Assembly (NCBI RefSeq): GCF_002368035.1
Contig: NZ_AP018222.1
Span: 5,343,508 to 5,407,507, forward strand
Length of the DNA: 64,000 nt
Reading direction: 5' to 3'
Source of the DNA: Nostoc linckia NIES-25
GTDB lineage: Bacteria; Cyanobacteriota; Cyanobacteriia; Cyanobacteriales; Nostocaceae
Part shown: in pieces, positions 34,344-43,347 of the stretch
Layout: each line of letters begins with the position of its first letter
How positions within the stretch are numbered: the first letter of the stretch is position 1
Translations under genes and position numbers: made by a program
Notes under the pieces: model-generated
What the model saw: the letters and a program-made list of their open reading frames with translations, nothing else
The model's database searches: none
Told to the model about the DNA's origin: nothing

Positions 34344-37301
34344 ATGCACGACTTTGTAGTTAATTTGTTTAGCGCAGGCTCATTTATTCCTCATGGTCAC
34401 TGCTACCTGTGGAAGCCAGGGTTAGTTTGGCTGCATATAATTTCTGATGCCATCATTGCCCTTGCTTACTATTCGATTCCGCTGACGTTGTTCTACTTCG
34501 TTCGCAAACGCGAAGATTTACCATTTTCTTGGATATTTTTGTTATTTGCCGCTTTTATTGTCTTCTGCGGTACGACGCACATTGCCGAGATTTGGACATT
34601 GTGGCATCCTACCTATTGGCTATCAGGCATCCTCAAAGCTGGAACTGCGATCGTTTCATTGTTTACAGCGATGGAACTCGTACCGTTAGTTCCTCAAGCA
34701 TTAGCCCTGCCGAGTCCGCTGCAATTAAAGGAAGCAAACAAGGCATTATCCGCACAAATTGAGGAACGCTTGGCAGTTGAAAACCAACTAAGAAGGCTGC
34801 AAGAAGAATTAGAACAGCGTGTAGAGGCCAGAACTGCTGAACTGGTAGAAGTTAACCAGCAATTACAACAGGAAATCGACGAGCGACACCGGGTGGAAGC
34901 TGCCCTGCGGGCCAGTCGCGAGCGGTTAGTTTTGGCACAACAAGTTGGCAAAATCGGCACTTGTGAATGGAAGTTCCAAACCGGAGAATTGATTTGGACA
35001 GAAGAAATGGAAGCTCTATTTGGGCTGACACCTGGAAGTTTTGAGGGTAGCTATGAGCATTGGTTAAAACGATTACACCCAGACGATCGCTCCAAGGCCC
35101 ATCTTGCCGCCCAACGAACTGTCACGCAAGGAGCTGACTTCGACACCCAATGGCGGATTATCCTTCCTGATGGTAAAATTCGCTGGATAGCTGCCAAGGC
35201 AAAAATTTTTGCTGACGAAGGTCAGGCAGATCGTTTAATTGGGGTGAATATGGACATCACTGAATATAAGGAAGTCCAACAAGAACTCCAACAAACGCTA
35301 CAAACCTTGAGTACGCTCATTGAAGCTTCGCCACTGCCGATTGTTGTCGTGGAAACAGACACCACCGTCAAGTTATGGAATGCAGCAGCAGAGCAATTAT
35401 TTGGCTGGAGTGAAGCAGAACTTTTAGGTCGCCAGTTGCCCATTGTCCCAGAAGAAAAGCTCCAAGAATGCAACCAGCTACGAGAGGCTGTCACCAAAGG
35501 CGAAGTCTTCTTTGGTGTAGAAACCTATCGCTGCAAGCGTGACGGCTCAAATGTATTTCTCAACATTTCAGCGGCTCCCCTTTACGACGAGTGCAGTAAC
35601 GTCAATGCAATTTTGCTGATTCTTCAGGACATTACTCAACGCAAGCAAGCACAAGCGGCGTTGCAAGATAGTGAAGAACGCCTCCGTTTAGCTTTGGTGG
35701 CGGGAAATCAGGGACTTTATGACCTAAATTTGCAAACTGGTGCTGCAATTGTGAATCCAGAGTATGCCCAGATGCTAGGCTACGAACCGGATCAATTTCA
35801 GGAAACTAATGCCAAGTTGCGCGATCGCCTCCACCCCGATGATGCAGCAGCGGTTTCTCAGGCTTATGATGATTGCATTGCAGGGAAACTTGATGAGTAC
35901 CGAGTGGAGTTTAGACAGCGAACTCAAGCCAGAGATTGGAAATGGATTCTCTCGGTGGGCAAGATTGTATCCTGGGACAGCGAAGGAAAACCCCTGCGGA
36001 TGTTGGGAACTCATACTGACATTAGCGATCGCAAAAGAGCAGAAGCCGAACGAGAACAACTACTTTTACGAGAACAAGCGGCACGCGAGCAAGCAGAAGC
36101 AGCAAACCGCATCAAAGATGAGTTTCTCGCGGTATTGTCCCATGAATTGCGTACACCCCTCAACCCCATTTTGGGTTGGGCAAAGCTGCTCCGCAACTCC
36201 AAGTTAGACGAACAAAAAACAGCTTACGCCTTAGAAACCATCGAACGCAATGCTCAATTGCAAACCCAGTTGATTGGCGATTTGCTGGATGTCTCCCGGA
36301 TTCTGCAAGGCAAACTGAGTTTCGATATTGCCCCAGTTGATTTAGAAAGTACAATCTTAGCAGCAATAGACACAGTGCGTTTAGCTGCTCAAGCCAAGTC
36401 CATCCATTTACAATTTTCGATTATCGATTTGGGATTGAAAAATCCTGATATTAGTTCAAATAGCAAGCAATTTAGTCATCTCAAATCCGAAATCCAAAAC
36501 ACCAAATTCCAAGTAGCAGGGGATACAGCACGCCTTCAGCAAATTATCTGGAATTTGTTATCGAATGCAGTAAAGTTCACTGATGTAGGAGGAAGCGTGG
36601 AGGTGCGTTTGGAACGTGTTGGTACTCAAGCTGAGATCGTCGTTAGCGATACAGGCAGAGGTATCAATCCTGACTTTCTACCACACATATTTGACTATTT
36701 TCGCCAAGCAGATGCGGCCACAACTAGAAAATTTGGCGGATTAGGACTAGGTTTGGCAATTGTTCGCCATCTCACAGAATTACACGGTGGTATGGTGACG
36801 GCACATAGTTTAGGCGAAGGACATGGAGCCACTTTTACGGTGAAGATACCACTAATCAAGACTGCCCTAGCAGATAATCAACTCAATTCGGATTCTTCAT
36901 TAGATGTGTCTGCGGCTTTATCGCTGGCGGATATGCAAATTCTCATGGTAGATGATGATGCAGATACCCGCGACTATATCAGTTTCCTGTTAGAGCAAGC
37001 TGGCGCAAAGGTAACTTTAGCTGCATCCGCCCATGAAGCACTGCAATTATTAATACAATCAACTCCAGACATCTTAGTTAGCGATGTGGGAATGCCTGAT
37101 ATGGATGGCTATATGTTAATGCGGCAGGTAAGAAATCTGCCACCAGAACGGGGAGGAAATATAAAAGCGATCGCTCTGACTGCCTATGCTGGAGAAATGA
37201 ATCGACAACTTGCCATAGCCGCCGGATTTGGCAAGCATATTGCCAAACCTGTGGTTCCACAGGAACTAATAACGGCCATTGTAGAATTAGTCAAAGGATA
37301 A
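34344..37301 (+). CDS. Ethylene-receptor-like hybrid histidine kinase
   Basis: 985 residues. The N-terminus has three membrane helices matching the ethylene-binding domain of plant ETR1. Residues known to matter in ETR1 (D25, Y32, I35, P36, I62, C65, H69) all occur here at exactly +10: D35, Y42, I45, P46, I72, C75, H79; the last two are the copper ligands, in FCGTTHIAE. A coiled coil (about 135-180) follows, then three PAS domains (about 185-305, 310-430, 435-555), HisKA with LSHELRTPLNPILGW (His about 600), HATPase with LLSNAVKFTD and GGLGLGLAI, and a receiver (Asp in LVSDVGMPDMDG). The frame reaches back to a GTG at 34305; ATG 34344 matches the start usual for such cyanobacterial proteins. 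Synechocystis has a functional ethylene receptor of this type; ethylene sensing here is inferred from the residues. Confidence 0.92.
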   Translation: MHDFVVNLFSAGSFIPHGHCYLWKPGLVWLHIISDAIIALAYYSIPLTLFYFVRKREDLPFSWIFLLFAAFIVFCGTTHIAEIWTLWHPTYWLSGILKAGTAIVSLFTAMELVPLVPQALALPSPLQLKEANKALSAQIEERLAVENQLRRLQEELEQRVEARTAELVEVNQQLQQEIDERHRVEAALRASRERLVLAQQVGKIGTCEWKFQTGELIWTEEMEALFGLTPGSFEGSYEHWLKRLHPDDRSKAHLAAQRTVTQGADFDTQWRIILPDGKIRWIAAKAKIFADEGQADRLIGVNMDITEYKEVQQELQQTLQTLSTLIEASPLPIVVVETDTTVKLWNAAAEQLFGWSEAELLGRQLPIVPEEKLQECNQLREAVTKGEVFFGVETYRCKRDGSNVFLNISAAPLYDECSNVNAILLILQDITQRKQAQAALQDSEERLRLALVAGNQGLYDLNLQTGAAIVNPEYAQMLGYEPDQFQETNAKLRDRLHPDDAAAVSQAYDDCIAGKLDEYRVEFRQRTQARDWKWILSVGKIVSWDSEGKPLRMLGTHTDISDRKRAEAEREQLLLREQAAREQAEAANRIKDEFLAVLSHELRTPLNPILGWAKLLRNSKLDEQKTAYALETIERNAQLQTQLIGDLLDVSRILQGKLSFDIAPVDLESTILAAIDTVRLAAQAKSIHLQFSIIDLGLKNPDISSNSKQFSHLKSEIQNTKFQVAGDTARLQQIIWNLLSNAVKFTDVGGSVEVRLERVGTQAEIVVSDTGRGINPDFLPHIFDYFRQADAATTRKFGGLGLGLAIVRHLTELHGGMVTAHSLGEGHGATFTVKIPLIKTALADNQLNSDSSLDVSAALSLADMQILMVDDDADTRDYISFLLEQAGAKVTLAASAHEALQLLIQSTPDILVSDVGMPDMDGYMLMRQVRNLPPERGGNIKAIALTAYAGEMNRQLAIAAGFGKHIAKPVVPQELITAIVELVKG

Positions 37302-37362
37302 AGTTTCAGAAAGCTTTTGCGTAAGTCCTGTTTAATTATCTCCGCTTACTTACAACTCAATT

Positions 37363-37541
37363 GCAAGTCGATGCAACAAAGGTGCAAGTCGATGCAACAA
37401 AGGTGCGAGTCGATGCAACAAAGGTGCAGGTCGATGCAACAAAGGTGCGAGTCGATGCAACAAAGGTGCAGGTCGATGCAACAAAGGTGCGAGTCGATGC
37501 AACAAAGGTGCGAGTCGATGCAACAAAGGTGCAGGTCGATG
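37363..37541. repeat. 21-bp tandem array, about 8.5 units, inverse of 24080-24330
   Basis: Units of GCAAGTCGATGCAACAAAGG plus T, with A/G variants. It is the exact reverse complement family of the array in the trpD-aroG gap. It is open in frames on both strands; none is treated as a gene. Confidence 0.92.
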
Positions 37542-37576
37542 TATTTACAGCTATTTTCAAGTAAATAGACCACACG

Positions 37577-37605
37577 GTAGGGGCACAGCAATGCTGTGCC
37601 CCTAC
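37577..37605. repeat. 29-bp palindrome
   Basis: GTAGGGGCACAGCA and TGCTGTGCCCCTAC around a single A. It is a perfect 14-bp stem, an interspersed repeat type. Confidence 0.85.
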
Positions 37606-38002
37606 GACAGATGTGGTTCAAATACATGAAAACTGCTGTAACAATGCAGGAGGGGTCATCATATCAAGTTCGGTTGATTAGTTATAATTCCCGTAATCTA
37701 TGCAGAAATCGGAAAACCTTCTTTCCCCCTGCTCCCTGCGGTCTTAATGATAAGTCTTTCACCGAACACGATATGACCGCAAGATTTTGATAGTTGCACA
37801 AGAATCAAATAGTTAGAAAATAAATTGTTTTCCTAATCTAAAGAAAATTAATTCAATTCAGAAGAAGTATGGCACATTAATTGGCATTGGTTCGATTTCA
37901 TGTGGTGAAGGAAACGCATTCTCTTGTTAAACAATGTAAGTTAACATCGATCGCCCATTACTGAAGCATTTGCTAATCAGTCATCTGTCTTTTGGAGTAT
38001 TT

Positions 38003-38503
38003 ATGACAACTGTTGACTACTTGCCTTTTGCATTAAAACTTTTCACTGCCTTGGGTTGCGGACTAGTGGCGGGAGTCTTCTTTGGTTTTTCGACTTTTGT
38101 CATGAGCGCTCTTGCTCGACTTCAGCCCAGAGAAGGCATTATTGCCATGCAATCGATCAATATCACAGCAATCAATCCGTTGTTTATGGTGGCGCTGTTT
38201 GGAACGGCTTTAGCTTGCCTATTTCTGGCGATCGCCTCATTTTCAAAGTGGCATCAGCCTGGTGCGGCGTACTTATTGCTTGGTAGTTTGCTCTACCTCA
38301 TTGGCACTATTCTAGTGACCATCGTCTTCAATGTACCGTTGAATGATGCGCTGGCGATCGCTAAACCAGATAGCGCTGAGGGCGCAAATCTATGGGCTAG
38401 ATATCTTACGAACTGGACACTCTGGAACCATGTCCGGACAATAGCAGCGTTTGGAGCAGCAACATTACTGACGATGGGACTGTGCGATCGAACAGTGCGA
38501 TAA
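38003..38503 (+). CDS. DUF1772 (anthrone oxygenase-like) membrane protein
   Basis: 166 residues with four hydrophobic segments. It carries the family's usual blocks: GVFFGFSTFVMSAL near the N-terminus, MQSINITAINPLFM, then NVPLNDALA and the W-rich WARYLTNWTLWNHVRT. The DUF1772 family includes small cofactor-free anthrone oxygenases, but many bacterial members have no known function. GGAG 5 nt before ATG 38003 selects this start over an upstream TTG. It is flanked on both sides by repeat-rich gaps, so it stands alone; no link to the neighbouring kinases is apparent. Confidence 0.85.
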   Translation: MTTVDYLPFALKLFTALGCGLVAGVFFGFSTFVMSALARLQPREGIIAMQSINITAINPLFMVALFGTALACLFLAIASFSKWHQPGAAYLLLGSLLYLIGTILVTIVFNVPLNDALAIAKPDSAEGANLWARYLTNWTLWNHVRTIAAFGAATLLTMGLCDRTVR

Positions 38504-38581
38504 GTTGTCGCCCATTTAACGCAGTACATATTTTCGGGCTGGCTGTTGAGGATTGACTGTTAAACGTATAGTTAGGATAAT

Positions 38582-38702
38582 TAGACCTCTTGCATAAATT
38601 GAAAATAACAACCCCAAAGAGCCAAAGCTACGCTTTGTCTCCGCTCCCCTTGCTAAGGGGAGGGGTTGGGGGTGGGGTGTTAGGGACTTTTGCAAGAGGT
38701 TT
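38582..38702. repeat. MITE-like element with GACCTCTTGCA ends
   Basis: Inverted ends TAGACCTCTTGCATAAA and TTTTGCAAGAGGTTTA around a core CTCCCCTTGCTAAGGGGAGG and GGGGGTGGGG. The core is shared with other elements in the window although the ends differ. Confidence 0.75.
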
Positions 38703-38719
38703 ATTCTACTTTTGAGTTA

Positions 38720-38869
38720 ATATCATGTTCGGGTAATTAGTTATGATTTCGGTAATCATTAAACCCCACCCCGCCAAAGAGGTGCTTTGTCTCCCCTCCC
38801 CTTGCTAAGGGGAGGGGATTAAGGGGTGGGGTTCTTCGGCTTTAGTAAGTAATTAACCGCACATGATAT
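38720..38869. repeat. MITE-like element with ATATCATGTTCG ends, copy 1
   Basis: Inverted ends ATATCATGTTCGGGTAATTA and TAATTAACCGCACATGATAT around a CCCCACCCC...GGGGTGGGG core. The second copy is 40988-41123, and a single end lies near 37663. Confidence 0.8.
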
Positions 38870-39021
38870 AACTTCTTCGAGAGAGGGAACAGGGAATAGG
38901 CAATGGGCAACAGTAAGCTTTGTTAGTTAGGCGCTTTCTTTCTTGCCTGTTCGTTCCCTCTCCCTTTGGAAGGTCTAACTAAATCAACAACCACATGCAG
39001 TCCTGTTCCCTTTTTAGAAAT

Positions 39022-39645
39022 ATGAGTGTTCAAGCCGCATACGATAATTGGTCAACTACATATGATGCTGACGAAAACCTGACGCGCGATTTGGATCGAA
39101 TCGTTACTAAAGAAACCTTAATGGGTTTGAGATGTAAATCAGTCGTTGAAATTGGCTGTGGCACAGGCAAGAATACGCTACTGCTGTCACAAATCGCCCA
39201 AACAGTCTATGCAGTAGATTTTTCAGCATCGATGATCGAGAAGGCGAAAGAGAAAGTGAATTCAGCCAATGTGATGTTCGTTACAGCAGACATCACAAAC
39301 CAATGGATTTGTAGCAACGAATCGGCTGATTTAATTACCTGCAATCTCGTTCTAGAACACATCGAAGATTTATCATTTATCTTTTCAGAAGCATCCCGCG
39401 TACTTGTTAGAGGAGGATACTTTTTCATTTGCGAACTTCATCCATTCAGACAATATGGAGGCACACAAGCTAATTTTCAAAGAAATCAAGAAGTGATTCA
39501 AATTCCAGCATTTGTACATCACCTCTCAGATTTTTTTCAGGCAGCAAAAAATTATGGTTTCCTGCTTGAGGATTTCAACGAGTGGTGGCATCAGCAAGAC
39601 CAAAATAAACCACCTAGACTTGTATCTTTCTTGTTCAAAAAGTGA
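39022..39645 (+). CDS. Class I SAM-dependent methyltransferase
   Basis: 207 residues with the SAM-binding motif VEIGCGTGKNTLLLS, then AVDFSASMIEKAKEKV (motif II, acidic D), ADLITCNLVLEHIEDL and a C-terminal block with CELHPFRQY. The type is the UbiE/Methyltransf_11-like small-molecule group; the substrate is not readable. The frame opens nine codons earlier at 38995, but MSVQAAYDNWSTTYDADEN is the usual start of such proteins (AYDxWSxxYD), so ATG 39022 is preferred. It is a single gene without clear partners. Confidence 0.85.
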   Translation: MSVQAAYDNWSTTYDADENLTRDLDRIVTKETLMGLRCKSVVEIGCGTGKNTLLLSQIAQTVYAVDFSASMIEKAKEKVNSANVMFVTADITNQWICSNESADLITCNLVLEHIEDLSFIFSEASRVLVRGGYFFICELHPFRQYGGTQANFQRNQEVIQIPAFVHHLSDFFQAAKNYGFLLEDFNEWWHQQDQNKPPRLVSFLFKK

Positions 39646-39833
39646 AGACAAGAGAAAGCAGGAGAGGAAAATTGGGCTTTTATTTTCGCTCTCAAAATTG
39701 GATAATTTAATTTTTGGAACTCCCTAACCTCGCTACACTAAGGATAATAAGTGCATATTCATCTGAAATTGTCAATGGCTATATCGAGTAAATTTATAGT
39801 ATGCTGAATCTAGAAAAGTACTCAGCATTTGTC

Positions 39834-39838
39834 AGGAG
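39834..39838 (+). promoter_or_regulatory. Ribosome binding site supporting a TTG start
   Basis: AGGAG 6 nt before TTG 39845; no ATG is available nearby in this frame. Confidence 0.6.
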
Positions 39839-39844
39839 ATATCT

Positions 39845-40417
39845 TTGTCAAAAATCAACTTTTCTATCTGGTTAAAACAGCACCGCGCGATCGCTGGAGT
39901 CATGCTACTTGCGATCGCTATTACTACCTGGAATAATGCCAAATCAGAATTAGCTTCCGCCAACAGCCCATTAGTTACAAATCTCATCGCGTCCACTCCA
40001 GCCCCATCCCCAGCCTCTCCCACACAAAATGCTGCTGATACCAAGCCGCTTGAGCAACAAGCAGCCCAAGTTATTCGTGAGTATTACAACGCGATCGCCC
40101 GCCAAGACTATAAACAAGCCTACTCAGCTTGGGATGGAGATGGAGCTGCTAGCAAGCAGTCATTTGAGAACTTCAAGCAGGGTTTTGCCAACACTGCATC
40201 CGTTACTGTAGAGGTTGGAGAACCAGGTAGATTAGACGGCGCAGCAGGCTCGTCATACATTGAAATTCCAGTTACTGTTACTGCTGTCACCATCAATGGA
40301 ACTCCGCAACGATTTCACGGTACTTATGTGCTGCGACGAGTCAATAACGTTCCTGGCTCAACTCCAGAGCAGCAAAGATGGCATATCTACTCGGCGAATA
40401 TTACTCAAGCGAATTAA
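39845..40417 (+). CDS. Exported protein of unknown function
   Basis: 190 residues starting at TTG. One N-terminal hydrophobic segment (IAGVMLLAIAITTW, about 16-30) is a signal peptide or anchor. A Pro/Ala/Ser-rich linker (STPAPSPASPTQNA) is followed by a domain beginning QQAAQVIREYYNAIARQDYKQAYSAW, the pattern of NTF2-like or lumazine-binding-like small alpha+beta domains, and ending with beta-strands including YVLRRVNN and WHIYSANI. I do not recognise a precise family. It probably sits in the periplasm. No operon partner. Confidence 0.72.
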   Translation: MSKINFSIWLKQHRAIAGVMLLAIAITTWNNAKSELASANSPLVTNLIASTPAPSPASPTQNAADTKPLEQQAAQVIREYYNAIARQDYKQAYSAWDGDGAASKQSFENFKQGFANTASVTVEVGEPGRLDGAAGSSYIEIPVTVTAVTINGTPQRFHGTYVLRRVNNVPGSTPEQQRWHIYSANITQAN

Positions 40418-40431
40418 ATATTTGTAGTTGG

Positions 40432-40525
40432 GATGAGGTAGGGGAGGCTCTTGAGGCAGGGGAAAAGGTTAAAGGTTAAAGGGAAAAGGAATAAATTTAA
40501 TCTTTCCCGCTGCCCCCTGCCTTAA
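40432..40525. repeat. Inverted polypurine/polypyrimidine repeat
   Basis: GGCAGGGGAAAAGGTTAAAGG and TTTAATCTTTCCCGCTGCCCC. It is the same unit as 27606-27680 and again lies between convergent genes. Confidence 0.72.
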
Positions 40526-40833
40526 TATGAATTGGACTTTTTTGATTTTCGTGCTGACTTTGGTGGCGTTCGGTGTGCGCCAAAGTATTTCTCGCTGCGG
40601 TAACGTAACCACACCCGCAACACTTGGGGAATCTGTTCTTTTTGTTCCTTGGTGAGGGTATTGTAAAGGGCTAAGGCGCGATCGCGTTCGCCCCGACAAG
40701 CAGCATTGTTATGAGCATCCCAATAGCTGCGGGCTACTCTAATCCGCCGACAGACTTCTTTAATCAGCGCATCTCCGGTAAGTGGAGTATCTTCCTTGGT
40801 CATACGCCAAATGCTATAAATTTCTAATTCCAT
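40522..40833 (-). CDS. Conserved small cyanobacterial protein, function unknown
   Basis: 103 residues, basic at the C-terminus (KSARKSKKSNS). The helical core TGDALIKEVCRRIRVARSYW and ALYNTLTKEQKEQIPQVLRVWLRYR is well formed, and codon use matches its neighbours, so it is probably a real protein. AGGA lies 11 nt before the first ATG (40833); a second Met at codon 11 is an alternative start. I assign no function. It converges with the exported protein gene across a repeat. Confidence 0.68.
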   Translation of the reverse strand: MELEIYSIWRMTKEDTPLTGDALIKEVCRRIRVARSYWDAHNNAACRGERDRALALYNTLTKEQKEQIPQVLRVWLRYRSEKYFGAHRTPPKSARKSKKSNSY

Positions 40834-41175
40834 CCTAGCGAGTCCTACTAATGAGGCGCAGCTTATATACTTTTTAATACTTTTAACCTAGTGTATATAC
40901 TAGTCGTATGGACAGTTGCTCATGACACATCGTATTACTTTGGTTAAAAGTTTTAATTTACTATTGGACTTTGGACAAAAAACTTGTTATTTCAAGTTCG
41001 TATGATTAGTTATGATTGCAGTCCTCGCGTTACCCCTCCCCAACCCTCCCCTTGCTAAGGGGAGGGTGCCGTAAGGCGGGTGGGGTGTTTCAGAATTTAT
41101 AAGTAATTAAGCGAACTTGATATTAAGCATTCAAGTCTAACTGTGGAAAAAGTGCAACTTTTAGCCCGACTGTCA
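40834..41175. other. Gap before the arginine-modifying gene group, holds a MITE-like element
   Basis: The element at 40988-41123 occupies the middle. The flanks are AT-rich without a gene. Confidence 0.55.
40988..41123. repeat. MITE-like element with ATCAAGTTCG ends, copy 2
   Basis: Ends TTTCAAGTTCGTATGATTAG and TAATTAAGCGAACTTGATAT, with the core CTCCCCTTGCTAAGGGGAGG inside. It lies downstream of the minus-strand M24-like gene. Confidence 0.8.
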
Positions 41176-41961
41176 TTATAAAGCTAGTAAATCTTCGTAG
41201 AAAGCTCCAAATCGATTTTGAGGATGAACTAAGTGTGTTTCGAGTATCCAATGCCGCTTATTCCCAAAATTATCAGGAGCGCTCATCGGTCTAATGTTTT
41301 CTGGGCAGATATAGTCAAATTTAGTATCTCCAAGTATTTTTTCATGGGGGAAAAGCCCAATTAAATGACCTGAATGGGGTTGCGAACTCAACTTCCAATC
41401 GTTTTTCTCGGCCTGATATTGCATATATTCGTAGAGTTCCTTGCCAGTCATATCCTGATTTTGTAAATAATAAGCTTTGCCTTGGAGAAACAGGCGCTCA
41501 CAATCATTGCATATCCTAAATTTCTCAGGGTCAATATCTGTTCCTGGCACAATTATGGTACGTCCAAGATCCACTTCTACACGAACAGAGGAATCCACAT
41601 CTGTACAAAGAGCGATACCCAGGTCAAAAAAAGCTATATCTCCTGAGTCAATCGCATTATTTGTAACCTTGGCACTATAAGGATTAATGGTATCTTCACC
41701 TACACGCAATATTTGTTTATGCCAGAATCGCGGTTTTTGACCTGGTGGACAAAGCACTTGTGCAATTAATTCGTGAATCGCCTTTTGAATTGTTCCAGTT
41801 TGAGATTCAGCTTTTACTAGTTGAGATTCGATAATCTGCTCAATAAGTAACAGGGTGCGATTCCGAGCGGAAATTAACTGTTGTGCCAAGATGGAGTCAG
41901 TATACGAAGAATTATGGCCTTGCATAATAGTGGGATAAATTGAGGTGAGCAGGGGAAACAT
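41176..41961 (-). CDS. M24-fold metalloprotein (aminopeptidase/creatinase-like)
   Basis: About 261 residues with the pita-bread fold signature: IAFFDLGIALCTDVDSSVRV (first acidic ligands), SGHLIGLFPHE (ligand His in GHxIG and following HE), then HWILETHLVHP and GAFYEDLL (the two C-terminal acidic positions). The N-terminal domain of classical Xaa-Pro dipeptidases is missing. The M24 family includes aminopeptidases and creatinase, which hydrolyses a guanidino compound; with an arginine methyltransferase and a guanidine-oxidising homologue upstream, a role on a guanidine/urea metabolite is worth testing but is inference. The frame opens at 42015, overlapping the permease by 26 bp; ATG 41961 avoids that, and 41925 is also possible. 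No start has a clear ribosome site. Confidence 0.72.
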   Translation of the reverse strand: MFPLLTSIYPTIMQGHNSSYTDSILAQQLISARNRTLLLIEQIIESQLVKAESQTGTIQKAIHELIAQVLCPPGQKPRFWHKQILRVGEDTINPYSAKVTNNAIDSGDIAFFDLGIALCTDVDSSVRVEVDLGRTIIVPGTDIDPEKFRICNDCERLFLQGKAYYLQNQDMTGKELYEYMQYQAEKNDWKLSSQPHSGHLIGLFPHEKILGDTKFDYICPENIRPMSAPDNFGNKRHWILETHLVHPQNRFGAFYEDLLAL

Positions 41962-41989
41962 TTTTCGGCGGTTTTTATGCGGAAATCCC

Positions 41990-43258
41990 TTATTTTGCCC
42001 GACTACTGATGACATTCTGGCGTACTTTATTGGCTATGAAGCCCAAAAGCATCAGACCGAGTACAAATACTAAGCCCCAGCTAAAGGTACCCATAATTGC
42101 AACGACGAGAATCAAGGTAAAGCCACCAACTAGTTTCTGCCACCATTTTCGAGTGAGTTTGAGGTAGGCAAAGACGCTTAAGGCATTCACCGCGAAAAAG
42201 CCTTGCCCTGCTAACCCGAATAGAAGGCTCAAAGGGAGTATACCTAAAAAATTTAGTATGGTAGCGATCGCAAAAGCAAACATTGTCCAAGCAACTGCTA
42301 CACGGGGTATTTGAGAACGCGGTTCAATTTGGCTCAGCCACTGTGGTAGTAATCCCTCACGCGCAGAAGCAAACACCAAACGAGACGATGCCCAACTTCC
42401 CCCAATCAGATTTGTGGTAACTATCGCCACTCCAATGAGGGCAACTATCTGACCGCTTGTCTTTCCAAATATGGAGGCCAGCATCGCCACGATCGGTGCA
42501 GTTGTCAAGCTCGTGTCGTTAGGTGATAGGGTAAACTGGACAGCGAGAGCAATTGTGATGTAAAGTGCCACAACAATAATAAAGCTCACACCAACAGCCA
42601 CAGGAAAATCTCGCTTGGGATTGCGGTATTCTTCAGATGTGAATGACAGCATCTCAAAGCCAGTGAAAGCAAAAAAAAGAGTTGCTAAAACAGGAAACGT
42701 GGCATTCAACTCTACTAGAGGAACGATACCTGTACCTACATTTATATCGCCAAATACTAGCGTAGCAATAGCCGCACTGGCTACCAGTCCGACGAGGAAG
42801 AAAGCTAAAAACTGCTGAACGCGACCCGATATCCTTACGCCCTGGTAATTTACATAACCTGCGAAACTAATGATTGCCAGCGACGCAAACAGCGTACTCA
42901 ATCGTCCTCCCCCTACTGCTGCTGCAAAGTAGTTTCCGCCGGTCACTGCGATTGCTGGGCCACCCATCAAGAATGTACCCAATAGTAAGGCTTCGGTAGC
43001 TGCGGCGATCGGTCGTGAGAATGCTGCTTGCACAAATCCAGCAACACCCCCAGCACTGGGAAAATTTGCACCTAAGTAGGCAAAGATTACAAGCAATGGC
43101 ACAACCAACAAAGCGTTCAAGAGCCAAGCGTAAACAGCAGCGCCACCGACTTGTTGATAAGCAATACCAGGCAGCACAAGCAAACCACTACCGACGACAG
43201 TAGTAATAGCTAAACCAATAGCCTGACCAACTGTCAATGTTTTTGCCAGCCCAGTCAT
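41990..43258 (-). CDS. APC-family amino acid permease
   Basis: 422 residues and about 12 hydrophobic segments. The first helix has the APC substrate-binding break GSGLLVLPG, and FTGFEMLSFTSEEYRNPKRDFP is the typical helix 6/loop region. It is closest in look to the YjeH/YhdG-type branch. The ribosome site AAGGAGGAG lies 6 nt before the ATG. It sits 89 bp after the alpha/beta hydrolase gene on the same strand and reads as part of the SznE/SznF-like group. It could import arginine, export the product or confer self-protection; the sequence does not decide. Confidence 0.9.
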   Translation of the reverse strand: MTGLAKTLTVGQAIGLAITTVVGSGLLVLPGIAYQQVGGAAVYAWLLNALLVVPLLVIFAYLGANFPSAGGVAGFVQAAFSRPIAAATEALLLGTFLMGGPAIAVTGGNYFAAAVGGGRLSTLFASLAIISFAGYVNYQGVRISGRVQQFLAFFLVGLVASAAIATLVFGDINVGTGIVPLVELNATFPVLATLFFAFTGFEMLSFTSEEYRNPKRDFPVAVGVSFIIVVALYITIALAVQFTLSPNDTSLTTAPIVAMLASIFGKTSGQIVALIGVAIVTTNLIGGSWASSRLVFASAREGLLPQWLSQIEPRSQIPRVAVAWTMFAFAIATILNFLGILPLSLLFGLAGQGFFAVNALSVFAYLKLTRKWWQKLVGGFTLILVVAIMGTFSWGLVFVLGLMLLGFIANKVRQNVISSRAK

Positions 43259-43347
43259 TTTATTCTCCTCCTTTTCAATCTCTTAATGTTCGTATCCCAA
43301 TACGCTTGGGTTAAGCTTTTCTCTCCCCTTCCCTAATACCCGTGCCT

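Larger units (their letters stand above)
37302..38002. other. Repeat-filled gap after the ethylene-receptor-like kinase
   Basis: It contains one end of the ACTTACGCAA element (TTTTGCGTAAGTCCTG near 37315), the 21-bp array (37363-37541), a 29-bp palindrome (37577-37605) and one end of the ATCAAGTTCG family (about 37663-37700). The remaining 300 bp before 38003 show no gene. Confidence 0.65.
38504..39021. other. Gap occupied by two adjacent MITE-like elements
   Basis: Elements at 38582-38702 and 38720-38869 take up over half of it. The rest is unremarkable leader sequence before the methyltransferase gene. Confidence 0.6.

Noticed and set aside
38995..39021. Nine-codon upstream extension of the methyltransferase
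   Set aside because: The usual family N-terminus starts at the second Met (39022).
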